Origin: Chloroflexota bacterium
GTDB lineage: Bacteria > Chloroflexota > Limnocylindria > Limnocylindrales > CSP1-4
Length of the DNA stretch: 7,243 nucleotides
Direction: 5' to 3'
Assembly: GCA_017882025.1 (NCBI GenBank)
Contig: JADGQG010000098.1
Span: forward strand, 1 to 7,243
This document shows, piece after piece, positions 6,163 through 7,243 of this stretch. The notes below the pieces were generated by a model. It was given only the letters and a program-made list of their open reading frames with translations, was not told the DNA's origin and searched no databases. How positions within the stretch are numbered: the first letter of the stretch is position 1; every line of letters starts with the position of its first letter. The position numbers and the translations under genes were made by a program.

Positions 6163-6178
6163 CTCCCGCGACGTGCGA

Positions 6179-6595
6179 TCACCCGATCGCCCGATGGTGG
6201 CGGACTCGCGCCGGACCGCCGGCCGGCGTCGGTGGCTCCAGGACCACGAGATCCAGGCGGATCGGGAGATCCGGCAGGACCGTCCCATCGGGGAGTCTGC
6301 CTGCTTCGAGCAACCGCCCGACGCCGGCCCGGAGATGGGCGAGCTTGCGGTGATCCACCGTCTCCTCGGGCAGCCCGAAGTCGCGACGGCGACGCCAGCG
6401 CACCTCGACGATCACGAGGATCCGCGGAGGGCCGGGGTCCACCGCCACGAGGTCCAACTCCGATCGTCCCGCGCGCACGTGGCGGCCGAGGAGCCGCCAG
6501 CCCCGCGCGGACAACCGGGCAGCCACATCATCTTCGGCAGCGTCGCCCGCCCGCTGCGCGAGCGTCCGCGGCGAGGGTGGGACGTGGGCGGCCAT
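6179..6595 (-). CDS. yraN: YraN/UPF0102 family protein, predicted PD-(D/E)XK nuclease fold
   Basis: A 138 aa protein of the UPF0102 family, which has an endonuclease-like fold but no firmly established cellular role. The N-terminal helix includes RAGDAAEDDVAARL (15-28) followed by GWRLLGRHVR (32-41), matching the family's G..GE..A..L...G..IL..N.R pattern. The putative active site is GRSELDLVAVD (43-53; E46, D48), usually GEIDLIA, and VIVEVRWRRR (61-70; E64), then FGLPEETVDHRKLAHL (73-88). The EVK lysine position is Arg (R66), as also in E. coli YraN from memory. The C-terminus has the usual LDLVVLE strand (114-120) plus an extra Pro/Arg-rich tail. The ATG at 6595 has only a weak GGG-type ribosome site. 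It starts 33 nt after rnhB; the rnhB-yraN pairing is common and supports the family call. DNA repair or processing is a guess from neighbours. Confidence 0.9.
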   Translation of the reverse strand: MAAHVPPSPRTLAQRAGDAAEDDVAARLSARGWRLLGRHVRAGRSELDLVAVDPGPPRILVIVEVRWRRRRDFGLPEETVDHRKLAHLRAGVGRLLEAGRLPDGTVLPDLPIRLDLVVLEPPTPAGGPARVRHHRAIG

Positions 6596-6628
6596 GCCGC
6601 ACCCTACCCGACGTGGATCACCGCGGAC

Positions 6629-7243
6629 TTACCTGGCCAGGGCAGCCACCGGGTCCAGTTCCGGCTCCGGTGCGGCGTCGACCGCTTCGAGGTTGAAGCC
6701 CAGCTGGACGATGCCCGCCAGCGCCTCGCGAATGGGCGCGAACGAGCGCCGGTGGTATGGCGTCACGCCGAGCGCCCGGAGGGCGGCCCGATGCTCAGCG
6801 GTCGCATACCCCGCGTTGTGATCCCAGCCGTAGCCCGGATACCGCACGGCGAGCCGTGCCATCAGCCGGTCACGAAGGACCTTGGCGACGACCGAGGCGC
6901 AGGCGATCGAGTAGACGCACGAATCGCCATCGACGATCGCGTCGTACGGGCCGACATCGGCCTCGAAGCCGGCGATCGGGAGGCCGTCGACGAGGACGTG
7001 GTCGTGGCCTCCGAGCTGGGCGATCGCGCGGCGCATCGCGAGGTGCGTGGCGTGGTAGACGTTCAGCCGGTCAATCTCCGCCACGGAGGCTGCGCCGACG
7101 CCGACTGCCACGGCCCGTCGCCGGATCTCGGGGGCCAGCGCCTCGCGCTGGGACGCGGAAAGCGTCTTCGAATCCCGGACCCCGTGGATCTGCCGGCAGT
7201 TCGGCCGGAGGATCACGGCCGCGGCGACAACCGGCCCGCAGGT
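6629..7243 (-). CDS. rnhB: Ribonuclease HII (N-terminus beyond the window)
   Basis: Cleaves the RNA strand of RNA-DNA hybrids and removes misincorporated ribonucleotides. The frame is open to the right edge and gives 204 residues, beginning at TCGPVVAAAVIL, which corresponds to the segment just after the usual DEAGRG motif. The first two catalytic acids (Asp, Glu) and the true start are therefore outside the window; the internal GTG at 7216 is not the start. Window-numbered motifs are DSKTLS (24-29), VDG with catalytic D86 (85-87), and GDSCVYSIACASVVAKVLRD (106-125) with D107 as the other catalytic Asp. GYGWDHNAGYATAEH (137-151) and TPYHRRSFAPI (161-171) complete the family pattern. SIACAS replaces the usual SIAAAS, and VDGD replaces the usual KGD context. 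Ends with TAA, 33 nt before yraN. Confidence 0.95.
   Translation of the reverse strand, partial: TCGPVVAAAVILRPNCRQIHGVRDSKTLSASQREALAPEIRRRAVAVGVGAASVAEIDRLNVYHATHLAMRRAIAQLGGHDHVLVDGLPIAGFEADVGPYDAIVDGDSCVYSIACASVVAKVLRDRLMARLAVRYPGYGWDHNAGYATAEHRAALRALGVTPYHRRSFAPIREALAGIVQLGFNLEAVDAAPEPELDPVAALAR

Noticed and set aside
4980..6353. A 457-codon plus-strand open frame opposite rpsB, with similar long frames at 608-1522 and 696-1685
   Set aside because: Shadow frames of rpsB and dxr: no motifs, biased composition, no ribosome site or promoter.
7214..7216. GTG at 7216 as the start of RNase HII
   Set aside because: The reading frame continues upstream as TCGPVVAAA, which aligns to the conserved region after DEAGRG; the true start is outside the window.
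1..7243. A novel defence, mobile or biosynthetic system
   Set aside because: Every coding segment is a recognised housekeeping gene with intact motifs in a conserved order. No repeats, integrase, transposase, CRISPR or atypical composition was seen on either strand.

Overview
The window comes from a very GC-rich bacterial chromosome (about 70% G+C by eye, with strong G/C bias at third codon positions). Every gene is on the minus strand, so biological order runs from high to low coordinates: rnhB (5' end missing) - yraN - [224 nt leader region] - rpsB - tsf - pyrH - frr - uppS - cdsA - dxr - rseP (3' end missing). This is a classic conserved bacterial core cluster. No mobile element, CRISPR array, tRNA, rRNA or sign of horizontal transfer is visible.

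Region by region: positions 7243-6179 carry RNase HII (RNA primer and ribonucleotide removal) and a YraN/UPF0102 nuclease-fold protein, a pair often adjacent in bacteria. Positions 6178-5955 are the only sizeable non-coding stretch. It holds a candidate extended -10 promoter, two mutually exclusive GC-rich hairpins and a near-perfect Shine-Dalgarno for rpsB. Positions 5954-3057 encode translation functions (ribosomal protein S2, EF-Ts, ribosome recycling factor) with UMP kinase embedded among them. Positions 3056-1 encode envelope and lipid functions: undecaprenyl diphosphate synthase, CDP-diglyceride synthase, DXP reductoisomerase (MEP isoprenoid pathway) and a site-2 (RseP-type) membrane protease.

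The genes from rpsB to rseP are packed as one probable operon. The junctions are +71, -4, -4, 0, +9, -8 and +8 nt, and several stop/start codons overlap (GTGA, ATGA). This implies translational coupling and co-expression of translation with isoprenoid, lipid-carrier and phospholipid precursor synthesis. Dxr feeds the MEP pathway, whose IPP/DMAPP UppS uses to make undecaprenyl diphosphate. CdsA supplies CDP-diacylglycerol.

Taxonomy is inference only. High GC, a short single-core EF-Ts (199 aa), and the complete frr-uppS-cdsA-dxr-rseP order suggest Chloroflexota (possibly an uncultured soil or freshwater lineage). An actinobacterial origin is less favoured because EF-Ts there is usually about 270-280 aa. 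I see no novel system. The points worth a second look are the rpsB leader, the acidic S2 tail, an insertion in Dxr before its catalytic DSE loop, and several start-codon decisions.
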